From positions 62,001 to 126,000 of the forward strand of contig NZ_QMFY01000009.1 of assembly GCF_003286915.1 (NCBI RefSeq): 64,000 bases of DNA. The letters are read 5' to 3'. This DNA comes from Pseudochryseolinea flava. Its GTDB lineage: Bacteria; Bacteroidota; Bacteroidia; Cytophagales; Cyclobacteriaceae. The notes beneath the pieces were generated by a model, which saw only the letters and a program-made list of their open reading frames with translations, did not search any database and had not been told where the DNA came from. Numbering within the stretch: position 1 is the first letter of the stretch; each line of letters starts with the position of its first letter. Positions 45,979 through 57,288 of this stretch are shown piece after piece. The position numbers and the translations under genes were made by a program.

Positions 45979-47855
45979 ATGCGGTTAGGTATTTTATTTG
46001 CATTGTTCATTATCAACAGCGCGTTGTGTTGTGCGCAACAGCGTGATTCTATTGTATTGTCGCAGGTCACCGTCTATGGTATTCCTGAAGATAGATTTTT
46101 AGTAGGCTCTTCCTATCAATCACTCGATTCAACAATTCAACAGAATAGAGCATCTCAACATCTTGGCGAAATTCTCTCGATAGACTTCCCTATTTATTTC
46201 AGAAATTATGGCAATGGAATGAGTAGTGGAATCAACCTCCGTGGTACTTCGCCCGCACATACCGCCGTGCTTTGGAATGGATTAAACATCAATAGCTTTT
46301 CATTGGGGCAAGCAGATTTTTCTATCCTTCCTGTCACAGCTACCGACGAGGTGAGTGTTCATAGCGGTGGCGGTAGTGCACGTTTCGGAAGTGGCGCGAT
46401 CGGAGGAACAGTACTCCTTAACTCAACATTCGACGATGATCCTGTGCTCGATTTGACTTTAGAATCAGGGAGCTTCGGCAAATATTTTAGTTCCATTCAA
46501 GGCGCATGGCAACGGAAGAAATGGAGTTTCATATCGCGTGCCTATCATCAACAGTGTGATAATGATTTTAGAAAGCTTTCCAATGGAGAACGTCAGCAAC
46601 ATGCGGCTTATCAGCAAGGCGGCTTTCTACAAGACATCAGATTTCAAATCGATAATGCCAAGCAAATAGAATGGCATTACTGGTATCATAAAAGTGATCG
46701 TGAGATTCAGCAAAACTCCACTGGCGTGAATGCGAGTGATGAACAACAAGATGAAAACCATCGCCTAAGCATGCAATATAAAAGCAATGGTCGATATGGA
46801 AGTCTACAGGCTTCGTTGGGATATGTGCATGACGATTTGGTGTTTAATGGCGAGCATGGTGTTGTGGAGCGTTTCAGTGGTGATATCCGATATCAGCGGG
46901 AATTACCTTATGATGTTTTTATGGAGGTGGGCACTTCCTTGACACGCGTGGTGGGAAAGCTAGATGCCTACGAGGATAATATTACGGAAGACAGATATGA
47001 TGTTTACGCTTCTTTCCTCAAAGATTTTAGTGATCGTCTTTCAATTTCAATCAACTTGAGGCAACCCGCTGTGAAAGGATTCGATGCGCCATTTCTTCCC
47101 TATGTCGGTGCGTCTTATAGGGTGATCGACAAAACAAGGATGCAACTTTCACTATTGGCAAACGCTTCACGTAATTATCGTATTCCAACTTTGAACGATC
47201 GTTACTGGCCACGCGTCGGCAACGTGAATCTGCTTCCTGAAAAGAGTAACGCTGCGGAGTTTGGTTTTAAGTGGCAGCGGAATTTTCTCTCATTTCAACA
47301 AACAGCTTTTGCACAAGTCGTAGACCAGTTAGTAAAATGGAGGCCGCGACAGGTGCAAGGCGGTCGTGAAGAGTGGTATCCGGAAAACGTTATGCAGGTT
47401 GAGATTAAAGGGCTCGAGTCGAGAATAGCATGGAGTCAAAAAATGGGCTCGTCAAAAATCAGTGTGATGGGAAACTATCAATTTGTTAAATCAATAACAT
47501 CCAAAGCACCGCTCGACAATGCTTACGTGATCGGCAAACAACTTATGTATACACCGAAACATATTGCGGGGCTTAATGTACAGCTTACATACAAAAAATA
47601 TTTCCTCACACAATCTCTTCAGTACAACAGCAGACGCGCTACCGATACAGCGGATACGGAAATGTATGCACTTGATCCATTCGCAGTTCATAATATTTCG
47701 GTTGGCGGCGCATTTGACCTCGGAAGACATGTGCTTGGCGTGACGTTCTCAGTTCTTAACGTACACAACCAAGAATATACATTGTATGAACGACGAGCTT
47801 TGCCCGGACGTCATTATAATTTTCAACTCAACTATAAATTAAATCACAAAGCAGA

Positions 47856-47859
<4 letters not shown>
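45979..47859 (+). CDS. btuB: TonB-dependent cobalamin receptor (BtuB-like)
   Basis: 626 residues. Signal peptide: MRLGILFALFIINSALCCAQQ. After a TonB-box-like DSIVLSQVTVYG, the plug domain has LRGTSPAHTAVLWNGLNINS and SVHSGGGSARFGSGAIGGTVLLNS, followed by a 22-stranded beta-barrel ending in an aromatic-rich strand (YNFQLNYKL). Control by the cobalamin riboswitch upstream identifies B12 or a corrinoid as the likely substrate. The stop overlaps the start of the next gene by four bases. Confidence 0.92.
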
Positions 47860-49787
<1,928 letters not shown>

Positions 49788-50827
49788 TAGTGTTGAAGGA
49801 TCGCTTTCGCTGCGGAAAAAGGTGTGACGCGGTTTTCCATCACAGCACGTTCATGATTTAATTTTTGCTCGACAAGGTTTGCTTGTTCAATATCCTGAGC
49901 AAGCAGTTGTTGAAAATATTCATTCATCCATTGGACCCGTTGTCGCTTTCTGGTTTCTTCGAATCGGCCAGATAATTTCGATCCGCGTTCGAATTCTTGG
50001 ATCATCAGCCAAATCTCATCAAGACCTTTCCCAGATACCGAAGACGCTGCCAATGCGCGGGGCGTCCATGATGTGTCGCTCGACGAGAGAAGATGTAGAG
50101 CATGCTTAAATTCGGATAGGGCTAGCGTTGCGCGCGCGACATTATCACCATCGGCCTTTGTGACGACAATGGCGTCGGCGGCTTCCATAATTCCTTTCTT
50201 GATACCTTGCAATTCATCGCCTGCACCCGGTAGCGCGAGTAACAGGAAGAAGTCGATCATATCTTTAATGGCAGTCTCCGATTGACCAACACCGACAGTC
50301 TCAATTAAAATTATTTTATATCCAGCAGCTTCGCAGAGTAACATTGATTCGCGCGTCTTCTGCGCAACACCTCCCAAAACATTTCCGGATGCCGAAGGTC
50401 TGATGTATGCGAGTGGATCTTTGGAAAGATCGTGCATGCGCGTTTTATCGCCCAATATACTTCCTTGTGAACGATTGCTACTGGGATCGATCGTGAGCAC
50501 GGCAATCGGAATTCTCTGTTCCGTGAGGTGTTTGCCGAATGCTTCAATGAATGTACTTTTTCCGACACCGGGAGGTCCGGTAATGCCAATGCGAAGTGAT
50601 TGTCCGGTATGTTTGATGAGGCTTTCAAGCAATTCGCGCGCGGCGCGTTGATCTTCTTCATGTGCACTCTCCATCAGCGTTATCGCCTGACTAAGGATGA
50701 TGCGATCGCCTTCCAGAATTCCCTGTCGATACGCGTCGGTACTTTTCCTGAATCTGGATCCTTGCATGATTATGGAGTGTGATTAAGTCGGTTAAATTTC
50801 TAAATTTACTGAATTACATCTCTTGGT

Positions 50828-52162
50828 ATGAAGAAATTTTGGATCGATTCATTGATCGCAACCCTTTTTGTGTTCGGTGTCTTGTGGTCTCTAAAGCAGG
50901 TGGCACAGTTTAATGTGTTTAACGTCTTCGATCCAATCGGAAAAGCACTGGGTGACATGGAGATCACAGATATTGCATTTTCGAAACTCAGGTTGGAGCA
51001 ACCCCCCGTAGACAATGATATCACGATCATTAATATGAGTACACTCACGCGCGGGGAATTTGCTCAGCAATTAGCCTATATCGCGTCGCTTAAACCTAGG
51101 GTAATTGGTATTGACAGTTTTTTTGATTGCGCGGGCTGCGCAGGGGGAGCTATTGATTCCTTATGCTGCCCAATGGCGTATGATACGCTAGCAAATATGT
51201 CACTAGGATTTGCAATATCGAACGCCGGGAACGTCGTCATGGTGACAAAGCTACTTCAGTCCGATTCGTTATTGGAAGCGGCGGGTGACATTGATCTTTA
51301 TGATTCGCTTGAACACACCGACGAAATGATCCGAGGAAATGTGTTTGAAGGTTTTGCAAATTTAGATACCGACGCAAACGATCAAGAAGATCTGAAAATA
51401 TGCAGGCGATTCAATCCCTCCATAATGATGGTGGACGGTACCCGTGAGTTAGCATTCTCCGTTAAAATTGCCATGCTCTACGATTCCGCAAAAACTAAGC
51501 GATTCCTAGAACGAAATAAATCTTCTGAGGTGATTAATTATCGTGGTAACGTGCCAGATGTATTCCATGCTTCGGATCCGCAATTCGCTAATCGATATGC
51601 TTATCTTGATTGGGATCAAGCGATGGATTCCTCTACGTTCTTAACCGAGCTCATCAAGGACAGAATTGTTCTATTTGGATTTATGGGCCAAACCATGGAA
51701 GATACCTCATGGGATGATAAATTCATTACCCCACTTAATAAAGACTATGCGGGTAAGACCAGGCCAGATATGTACGGCGTAGTGGTGCATGCTAATATCA
51801 TATCAATGATTTTAGGAGAAGATTACATCAATGAGCTTAGTCCGTGGCAAGAATATGTTATTGCCTTTCTGGTTTGCCTCCTGAACGTTGCACTGTTTAT
51901 CATGATCACGCGAAAGATCCCGCTCTGGTTTGATGGGCTAAGTATTATTTTGCAGTTGGTTCAAATCTTAATTTGTACAGTCTTAATGCTGTATTTTTTG
52001 AAGTGGTTCAACTTTAAGCTAAATCTCACGTTAACGCTGGCTGCGCTGGCTTTGGTGGGAACCTGTTTTGAGCTTTACAACGGCTTCATCAGGGAAATTT
52101 TGAAGAGAATTAAGAATTCTCGACTGTTTACCAAAAAGAAAAAAGAAGTATTAAACTCTTAG
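50828..52162 (+). CDS. CHASE2 domain membrane protein without an output domain
   Basis: 444 residues. One N-terminal membrane segment (about 7-24), an extracytoplasmic CHASE2 domain (about 25-335, with DMEITDIAFSKLR, DNDITIINMSTLTRGEFAQQLAYI, PRVIGIDSFF, RIVLFGFMGQ and YGVVVHANIISMIL) and then three membrane helices (about 345-430). CHASE2 usually feeds a histidine kinase, cyclase or protein kinase, but here only about 20 residues of basic tail follow the last helix. The next two genes encode FecR-like exported proteins on the same strand. Confidence 0.88.
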   Translation: MKKFWIDSLIATLFVFGVLWSLKQVAQFNVFNVFDPIGKALGDMEITDIAFSKLRLEQPPVDNDITIINMSTLTRGEFAQQLAYIASLKPRVIGIDSFFDCAGCAGGAIDSLCCPMAYDTLANMSLGFAISNAGNVVMVTKLLQSDSLLEAAGDIDLYDSLEHTDEMIRGNVFEGFANLDTDANDQEDLKICRRFNPSIMMVDGTRELAFSVKIAMLYDSAKTKRFLERNKSSEVINYRGNVPDVFHASDPQFANRYAYLDWDQAMDSSTFLTELIKDRIVLFGFMGQTMEDTSWDDKFITPLNKDYAGKTRPDMYGVVVHANIISMILGEDYINELSPWQEYVIAFLVCLLNVALFIMITRKIPLWFDGLSIILQLVQILICTVLMLYFLKWFNFKLNLTLTLAALALVGTCFELYNGFIREILKRIKNSRLFTKKKKEVLNS

Positions 52163-52207
52163 ATTATAGTCCGTAACTTTGGCACACTCCTGTAGAATTT
52201 CAAAATC

Positions 52208-53125
52208 ATGAAAATCAATAAATTAACGCTCCTATCAGCATTATTATTTGTTACCCTAGGCCTTTTCGCGCAAGACCAGAAGTATGCCTTCAAAGTTTTG
52301 GCCAACAAAGGTGGTAGCGAAGTTAAGACGGGCGATGCTTGGCAGCCCATTAAAACGGGAACGACCATCAATAAGAACGATGAGTTGAAAGTAAGCGAGA
52401 ACTCATATGTGGGTCTGGTACACGTTACAGGTAAGCCAATTGAATTGAAACAAGCTGGAAGTTACACCGTGTCGGACCTGGAGAAGAAAATTGGAACGGG
52501 CTCTAGCGTTATTAATAAATACACAGACTTTATCCTGAGTAGCAACTCTGCTGAGGCAAAGAAAAATAGGTTGAGTGCAACAGGAGCCATTCACCGTGGT
52601 ACAGATGGAACAGGAGCTGCTCCCGCTATTCAAATCATGCTTCCGGAGAATCAACATTCAGGAATCTATAATTCAGCAGCGATCATCTCTTGGGAAGGTT
52701 CAGTCGTTCCTGGCCCTTATGTGGTTGTGTTGAACAACATGTTTGGGGAGGAGCTAGCAAGAGTTGAAACACCTGAGTCCGTTTTGAGACTGGACTTAAC
52801 TGATCCAAAATTTGTAAAAGAAAACGCTGTGCTCGTGCAAGTTTCATCGAAGGCCGATCCTTCAAAGAAGTCTGCAGAGAAGTTGATTAAAAAGCTATCA
52901 CCGGCAGATCAAGACAAGATTAAAGTTTCACTTGGCGAAATCATGGGGGAAGTTGCAGAGCAAACCGCATTGAATAAATTCATCTTAGCAGGTTTCTATG
53001 AAACGAATTTTCTTTTCATCGATGCGGTAGCAGCTTATGAAGAAGCGATCCGCCTCGCGCCTGAGGTTCAGGAATATAAAGAAGCTTACGACGACTTTTT
53101 GATCAGACATGGCATGAAGCGTTAA
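52208..53125 (+). CDS. FecR-like exported protein, first of a tandem pair
   Basis: 305 residues. The signal peptide is MKINKLTLLSALLFVTLGLFAQ. Residues 25-110 resemble a FecR-type beta domain (FKVLANKGGSEVKTGDAWQPIKTGTTINKNDELKVSENSYVGLVH). The middle is beta-rich and the C-terminus (about 245-305) is helical (TALNKFILAGFYETNFLFIDAVAAYEEAIRLAPE), possibly one TPR. A close paralogue follows at 53236. A -7-like TAACTTTG (52174-52181) precedes the start. Confidence 0.78.
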   Translation: MKINKLTLLSALLFVTLGLFAQDQKYAFKVLANKGGSEVKTGDAWQPIKTGTTINKNDELKVSENSYVGLVHVTGKPIELKQAGSYTVSDLEKKIGTGSSVINKYTDFILSSNSAEAKKNRLSATGAIHRGTDGTGAAPAIQIMLPENQHSGIYNSAAIISWEGSVVPGPYVVVLNNMFGEELARVETPESVLRLDLTDPKFVKENAVLVQVSSKADPSKKSAEKLIKKLSPADQDKIKVSLGEIMGEVAEQTALNKFILAGFYETNFLFIDAVAAYEEAIRLAPEVQEYKEAYDDFLIRHGMKR

Positions 53126-53152
53126 AAATTTTGGAACGAAAGTTGAAATAAG

Positions 53153-53175
53153 AGCCGCCATAAAGCGGCTTTTTC
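53153..53175 (+). terminator. Intrinsic terminator after the first FecR-like gene
   Basis: AGCCGC (53153-53158) and GCGGCT (53165-53170) form a short G/C-rich stem followed by a run of T. It separates the two tandem paralogues, so they may be transcribed as separate units. Confidence 0.75.
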
Positions 53176-53235
53176 CGTTTTAATGAAAACATTTTTAAAC
53201 CTAATTTTACAGGTATCATTCAAATTACGCTCAGT

Positions 53236-54132
53236 ATGAAAACGATTAAGTTGGCATTCTTCGCATCACTCCTGGCAACGACTGTGTCTACTGTTGTTGC
53301 GCAAGATTTTGCTTTCAAGGTATTGGTGAACAAAGGGAAAAGTGAAATAAAATCAGGTGCAAAAGTTCAGGCGGTAAAAGTCGGGGCAACCCTCAAGCCA
53401 GAAGATGAATTAAACGTGACGGCAAACTCCTACGTTGGCTTGGTTCACGCGAATGGTAAGCCGCTTGAAATAAAGGAAGCTGGTAAGTATAAAGTAGAAA
53501 ATCTTGCCGCTAAAGTTTCTGGCAGCTCGAGCGTTCTAAATAAGTACACCGACTTTATTTTAAGTTCTAACGAATCAAAACAAAAGCGCCTAGCCGCAAC
53601 GGGAGCTGTACACCGTGGTGTAGATTTTCCTGTGTTCCTTCCGGTGCCTGATAAAAATCCAGTAGTATTTGGTAATGAAGTTACCATTGCATGGGACGCT
53701 AAAAAAGTTGCCGGCCCTTTCGTGGTAGAGTTGTCGTCTGTTTTTGGCGACGAGTTGGCGAAAATTGAAACAAAAGAATCAAAGGTGACTATCGATCTTT
53801 CTGAATCTACTTTAAAAGATGAAGACAATATTTCGGTGATCGTTTATCAAAAGGCAAACCGCAATGCAAAATCGGAGATCTATACATTGAAGCGTTTATC
53901 TTCTGCTGATAAACAACGCATTAAGTCGGAGTTTAATCAGGTATCAGGAGAACTCGGCGCCGCAACCGCACTTGATAAGTATTTTGAAGCCGCATTCTTT
54001 GAAGAGAATGGTTTGCTCATTGACGCGACCACAGCCTTTATCAAAGCAGTTGAACTCGAACCGAGCTTCAAGGGCGACTATGAAGATTATTTGAAGCGCA
54101 CAGGGTTTAAGACAGTTCCTAAAGAAAACTAA
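53236..54132 (+). CDS. FecR-like exported protein, second of a tandem pair
   Basis: 298 residues. It has a signal peptide (MKTIKLAFFASLLATTVSTVVAQ) and the same layout as the previous gene: KVLVNKGKSEIKSGAKVQAVKVG, NSYVGLVHANGKPLEIKEAG, SSVLNKYTDFILSSN and a helical C-terminal end (ATALDKYFEAAFFEENGLLIDATTAFIKAVELEPS). The two are clearly duplicates. They may be extracytoplasmic partners of the CHASE2 protein encoded immediately upstream. This is inferred from adjacency and the known CHASE2-FecR association. Confidence 0.78.
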   Translation: MKTIKLAFFASLLATTVSTVVAQDFAFKVLVNKGKSEIKSGAKVQAVKVGATLKPEDELNVTANSYVGLVHANGKPLEIKEAGKYKVENLAAKVSGSSSVLNKYTDFILSSNESKQKRLAATGAVHRGVDFPVFLPVPDKNPVVFGNEVTIAWDAKKVAGPFVVELSSVFGDELAKIETKESKVTIDLSESTLKDEDNISVIVYQKANRNAKSEIYTLKRLSSADKQRIKSEFNQVSGELGAATALDKYFEAAFFEENGLLIDATTAFIKAVELEPSFKGDYEDYLKRTGFKTVPKEN

Positions 54133-54153
54133 TGTCTACGTAGATATTTAATG

Positions 54154-54180
54154 AGAAAGCTGCTGGTAAAGCAGCTTTCT
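54154..54180 (+). terminator. Intrinsic terminator after the second FecR-like gene
   Basis: AGAAAGCTGCT (54154-54164) and AGCAGCTTTCT (54170-54180) form an 11-bp perfect stem with a 5-nt loop, followed by TTGTTTTC. Confidence 0.8.
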
Positions 54181-54194
54181 TTGTTTTCAGACGG

Positions 54195-54225
54195 TTTGGC
54201 CAAGAGCCATATTCTCCTATTTTTG
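54195..54225 (+). promoter_or_regulatory. Bacteroidota-type promoter for sucD
   Basis: TTTG (54195-54198), exactly 19 bases, then TATTTTTG (54218-54225): an exact match to the Bacteroidota consensus. The sucD ATG is 21 bases further on. Confidence 0.7.
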
Positions 54226-54245
54226 TGCTCACAAAATTTATTTCC

Positions 54246-55121
54246 ATGAGCGTTCTCGTCAATAAAAATTCAAGAGTAATCGTACAAGGTTTTACCGGTA
54301 CGGAAGGTACATTCCACGCAGGTCAAATGATCGAGTATGGAACGAACGTAGTTGGTGGAGTAACGCCTGGCAAAGGTGGCTCGGAACATTTGGGACGCCC
54401 AGTATTCAACACCGTTAGCGAAGCTGTACAAAAGACTGGTGCCGATGTGTCAATCATTTTTGTGCCCCCAGCATTTGCGGCTGATTCGATCATGGAATCT
54501 GCTGATGCGGGTATCAAGGTAATTATCGCCATCACCGAAGGTATTCCTGTAAAGGATATGATGGTTGCCAAGAAATATATCCAAAACAAAGGCGTGACTT
54601 TAATCGGACCGAACTGCCCAGGTGTCATCACGCCGGGTGAAGCGAAGGTAGGGATCATGCCTGGTTTCGTATTCAAAAAGGGTAGAATCGGTATCGTTTC
54701 AAAATCAGGAACGCTTACTTATGAAGCCGCTGACCAAATCGTGAAGGCTGGCCTTGGCGTTTCTACAGCGATCGGTATCGGTGGTGATCCAATCATTGGA
54801 ACGCCTACAAAGAATGCCGTTGAGTTATTGATGAATGATCCTGAAACGGATGCGATTGTCATGATCGGCGAGATCGGTGGAAATTATGAGCCCGTTGCTG
54901 CACGTTGGATCAAAGAAACTGGAAATAAAAAACCTGTCGTTGGTTTCATTGCAGGGCAGACTGCACCTCCAGGTAGAAGAATGGGACACGCCGGTGCGAT
55001 CATCGGTGGCGCAGAAGATACGGCCGCTGCTAAAATGGCTATTATGCGTGAGTGTGGTATCCATGTCGTAGAATCTCCTGCAGAGATCGGCGATACCATG
55101 TTGAAAGTCCTCGGAAAATAA
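54246..55121 (+). CDS. sucD: Succinate-CoA ligase, ADP/GDP-forming, alpha subunit
   Basis: 291 residues from the ATG at 54246 (the frame extends back to 54225 but overlaps the promoter). It has the CoA-binding domain ([20 protein letters not shown]), the GPNCPGVI motif and the phosphohistidine His248 in [12 protein letters not shown]. It interconverts succinyl-CoA and succinate in the TCA cycle with synthesis of ATP or GTP. sucC is not adjacent and must lie elsewhere. Confidence 0.96.
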   Translation: MSVLVNKNSRVIVQGFTGTEGTFHAGQMIEYGTNVVGGVTPGKGGSEHLGRPVFNTVSEAVQKTGADVSIIFVPPAFAADSIMESADAGIKVIIAITEGIPVKDMMVAKKYIQNKGVTLIGPNCPGVITPGEAKVGIMPGFVFKKGRIGIVSKSGTLTYEAADQIVKAGLGVSTAIGIGGDPIIGTPTKNAVELLMNDPETDAIVMIGEIGGNYEPVAARWIKETGNKKPVVGFIAGQTAPPGRRMGHAGAIIGGAEDTAAAKMAIMRECGIHVVESPAEIGDTMLKVLGK

Positions 55122-55132
55122 AGAACAGTAAA

Positions 55133-55160
55133 AAGCCAGTCCACGATTGCAGACTGGCTT
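55133..55160 (-). terminator. Intrinsic terminator after the 83-residue gene
   Basis: AAGCCAGTC (55133-55141) pairs with GACTGGCTT (55152-55160). Reading the minus strand, the stem is followed by TTTACTG, so it suits the minus-strand gene ending at 55174. It may also help to end sucD transcription. Confidence 0.6.
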
Positions 55161-55173
55161 GGCGTGACTGGGC

Positions 55174-55425
55174 TTAAAAACTCGCTTTAAATTCTCTCTC
55201 TAGATATTCGTTCAAGTTGTGGAGGCCTTCCAGCATGTTGAGCCTTTCGGCATGTTCGTTCACATTATCATTCTTAAAGAGCACCTCAATAAAGAGGTCA
55301 CGCAACATGTAGATGTAAATTCTACGTCCGTCTTTCAGCCTTGTTCCGAGCATAATTCCACGCTTCTTTAAAAAATTAGCTTGTCGTTGCAGGGACATCT
55401 GTTTAAAGAAAAACTTCAGTATCAT
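55174..55425 (-). CDS. Small conserved-looking hypothetical protein
   Basis: 83 residues, basic at the N-terminus (MILKFFFKQMSLQRQANFLKKRGIMLGTRLKDGRRIYIYMLRDLFIEVLF) and acidic/helical at the C-terminus (LNMLEGLHNLNEYLEREFKASF). There is no signal peptide. The pattern resembles a Bacteroidota-specific short protein I have seen before, but I cannot name a family. It lies between two terminators as a single-gene unit. The function is unknown. Confidence 0.65.
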   Translation of the reverse strand: MILKFFFKQMSLQRQANFLKKRGIMLGTRLKDGRRIYIYMLRDLFIEVLFKNDNVNEHAERLNMLEGLHNLNEYLEREFKASF

Positions 55426-55479
55426 AAATCCTCCTTCTTATTTGACGAGTGTAAGGCCAATCTCGCGCCAAAAACAAGA

Positions 55480-55508
55480 AACCCTCAAATCGTTAAAATT
55501 TGAGGGTT
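55480..55508 (-). terminator. Intrinsic terminator after the CBS-type gene
   Basis: AACCCTCAAAT (55480-55490) and ATTTGAGGGTT (55498-55508) make an 11-bp perfect stem, followed on the minus strand by TCTTGTTTTTGG. It lies about 45 bases after the stop of the gene ending at 55554. Confidence 0.75.
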
Positions 55509-55553
55509 TTATGATAAAAAGTTCTCCTTTTGAGAAACGTATTCTCTGATTTC

Positions 55554-56924
55554 TTAGCCGGCAATAGCCTGCAACACGTCGTGCTGCGTGATAATATGCA
55601 CCTGCTCCTGATCATCGCGAATTAAAACGGCCTTGTTGTCTCTATTCAATAGTGAGGAAAGAACGTCCAGCGTGCTATCGGGTGCAATGAACAACATGGG
55701 TTTGTCCATCACCTCGCCCACGAGCTTCGACTGCAACTGTGGGTCTTGAATGATTTTATCCAACAATCCAGAAGCAGATACGCTGCCGATGAACTGACCA
55801 TTTTCCGTGACGGGAATCTGATCTACGCCTTCGCGGTTCATCACCGATATTGCTTCCATTACTTTCGAATTTTTCGAAACCGTGAACAAGCTATTCTTAC
55901 CATTTCGTTTTGCAATAATGTCGCGTGCCGACCCGAATGAACGCGCCTCTAAAAAGCCATGGTCTTTCATCCACTGATCGTTATATACTTTGGCGAGATA
56001 ACGCGTGCCGTGGTCGGGTAGCAAAATCACCATGACGTCGTCTTCTTTAAGATTCTCTTTTGCATATTCAAGCGCGCCATGCAAAGCAGATCCACTAGAC
56101 CATCCCACGAATAATCCTTCTTCTTTTGAAAGACGTCTAGCTGCAATTGCACCATCCTTATCAGTCACCTTAATGAACTGATCGATCACGTTGAAGTCTA
56201 CATTTTTTGGTAAGATGTCTTCACCAAATCCCTCAGTTAAATAAGGATAGATTTCATTCTCGTCGAAGATGCCGGTCTCTTTGTATTTTTTGAAAACAGA
56301 TCCATAGGTGTCGATACCCACAGCAACGATCGATGGATTTTGTTCCTTCAAATACCGCGCAGTACCACACATTGATCCGCCCGTACCAACCGTGGCAACA
56401 TAGTGTGTAATCTTACCGTCGGTTTGTTTCCAAATCTCGGGGCCGGTTGTTAAGTAATGCGCTGTAGCGTTGCTCGGATTATCGTATTGATTCGGATAAA
56501 TCGAGTTTGGAATTTCTTTATTCAATTTCCGGGCGACAGAGTAATAGGAGCGGGGATCATCCGGCGCCACGTTGGTAGGACAAACAATAACTTCTGCGCC
56601 GACAGCTTTGAGGATATTGATTTTTTCCTGCGATTGTTTGTCGGCCATTGTAAAAATGCAGCGATATCCTTTGGCGATAGCAGCGAGTGCAAGTCCCATT
56701 CCAGTATTGCCGGAAGTACCTTCAATGATTGTTCCACCGGGTTTAAGAATACCAGCCTTCTCAGCATCTTCAACCATTTTCAGCGCCATGCGGTCTTTAG
56801 TACTGTTGCCAGGGTTGAAGTATTCTACCTTTGCAAGAATCGTCCCTTTAATGCCTTTGCTAACGGTGTTCAGCTTCACCATTGGGGTATTGCCGATTGT
56901 TTCAATAATTGAATTGTAAATCAT
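55554..56924 (-). CDS. Cystathionine beta-synthase-type PLP enzyme with CBS domain pair
   Basis: 456 residues. The N-terminal fold is that of cysteine synthase/cystathionine beta-synthase (MIYNSIIETIGNTPMVKL). The PLP lysine is K43 (NPGNSTKDRMALKMV), the substrate loop is EGTSGNTGMGLA and the phosphate-binding loop is TVGTGGSMCGTARYLKE. The C-terminus (about 335-456) has two CBS domains (SKVMEAISVMNREGVDQIPVTENG..., PMLFIAPDSTLDVLSSLLNRDNKAVLIRDDQEQVHIITQHDVL), which usually sense an adenosyl ligand. The substrate (serine plus homocysteine, or O-acetylserine) is not certain. Confidence 0.92.
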   Translation of the reverse strand: MIYNSIIETIGNTPMVKLNTVSKGIKGTILAKVEYFNPGNSTKDRMALKMVEDAEKAGILKPGGTIIEGTSGNTGMGLALAAIAKGYRCIFTMADKQSQEKINILKAVGAEVIVCPTNVAPDDPRSYYSVARKLNKEIPNSIYPNQYDNPSNATAHYLTTGPEIWKQTDGKITHYVATVGTGGSMCGTARYLKEQNPSIVAVGIDTYGSVFKKYKETGIFDENEIYPYLTEGFGEDILPKNVDFNVIDQFIKVTDKDGAIAARRLSKEEGLFVGWSSGSALHGALEYAKENLKEDDVMVILLPDHGTRYLAKVYNDQWMKDHGFLEARSFGSARDIIAKRNGKNSLFTVSKNSKVMEAISVMNREGVDQIPVTENGQFIGSVSASGLLDKIIQDPQLQSKLVGEVMDKPMLFIAPDSTLDVLSSLLNRDNKAVLIRDDQEQVHIITQHDVLQAIAG

Positions 56925-57288
56925 AATCTTGGATCTCGATGTAAAATTAAGAAAATTGGTTGTCGGGTTATCAGCGTATCAATCATCAGTTCGTCATCTT
57001 TTGTCGGGCGGTTTTTTCAAAAAAAGGCAATTATTTAGACCTGACATTTTTTCAGGCGCTCGATCCGAACCTGACTCTGGATACGGTGTAGCTTCGGTCT
57101 GGTTACGGTGTCAGTATAGTCTGCTATACTCTGGGTCGTGTATTGACGAGCGAACCGGAGCTTTTACGGCAATGCAAATGTTCCACAAAGTTTCGCAAAG
57201 AAATGCTAGAGGTTCTCAAAGAAGTCCGGAAGACCGCAGAGAATGCATAAAGGCTAGTAGCTTGCAGCCTGAAGCCGATGATCAAATA
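56925..57288. other. Intergenic region with 22-bp-spaced direct repeats and a hairpin
   Basis: This 364-base gap between the CBS-type gene and pyrB has no convincing gene. TCTGGATACGGTGT (57076-57089) and TCTGGTTACGGTGT (57098-57111) differ in one base and start 22 bases apart. Directly after them is AGTATAG-TCTG-CTATACT (57113-57130), a 7-bp stem. TCGTGTATTGACGA (57136-57149) recurs exactly at 22774-22787. A 187-codon plus-strand frame crosses the gap but overlaps pyrB and starts with TTG; I do not call it. I see no SAM or other riboswitch. Confidence 0.4.

Noticed and set aside
57061-57150. Short spaced repeats as a CRISPR
   Set aside because: Only two 14-bp copies at 22-bp spacing, no regular repeat-spacer array and no cas genes in the window.
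56925-57288. Possible SAM riboswitch before the CBS-type gene
   Set aside because: I looked for the SAM-I core (GAG-GAUG-GCAACC type) on the minus strand and did not see it.
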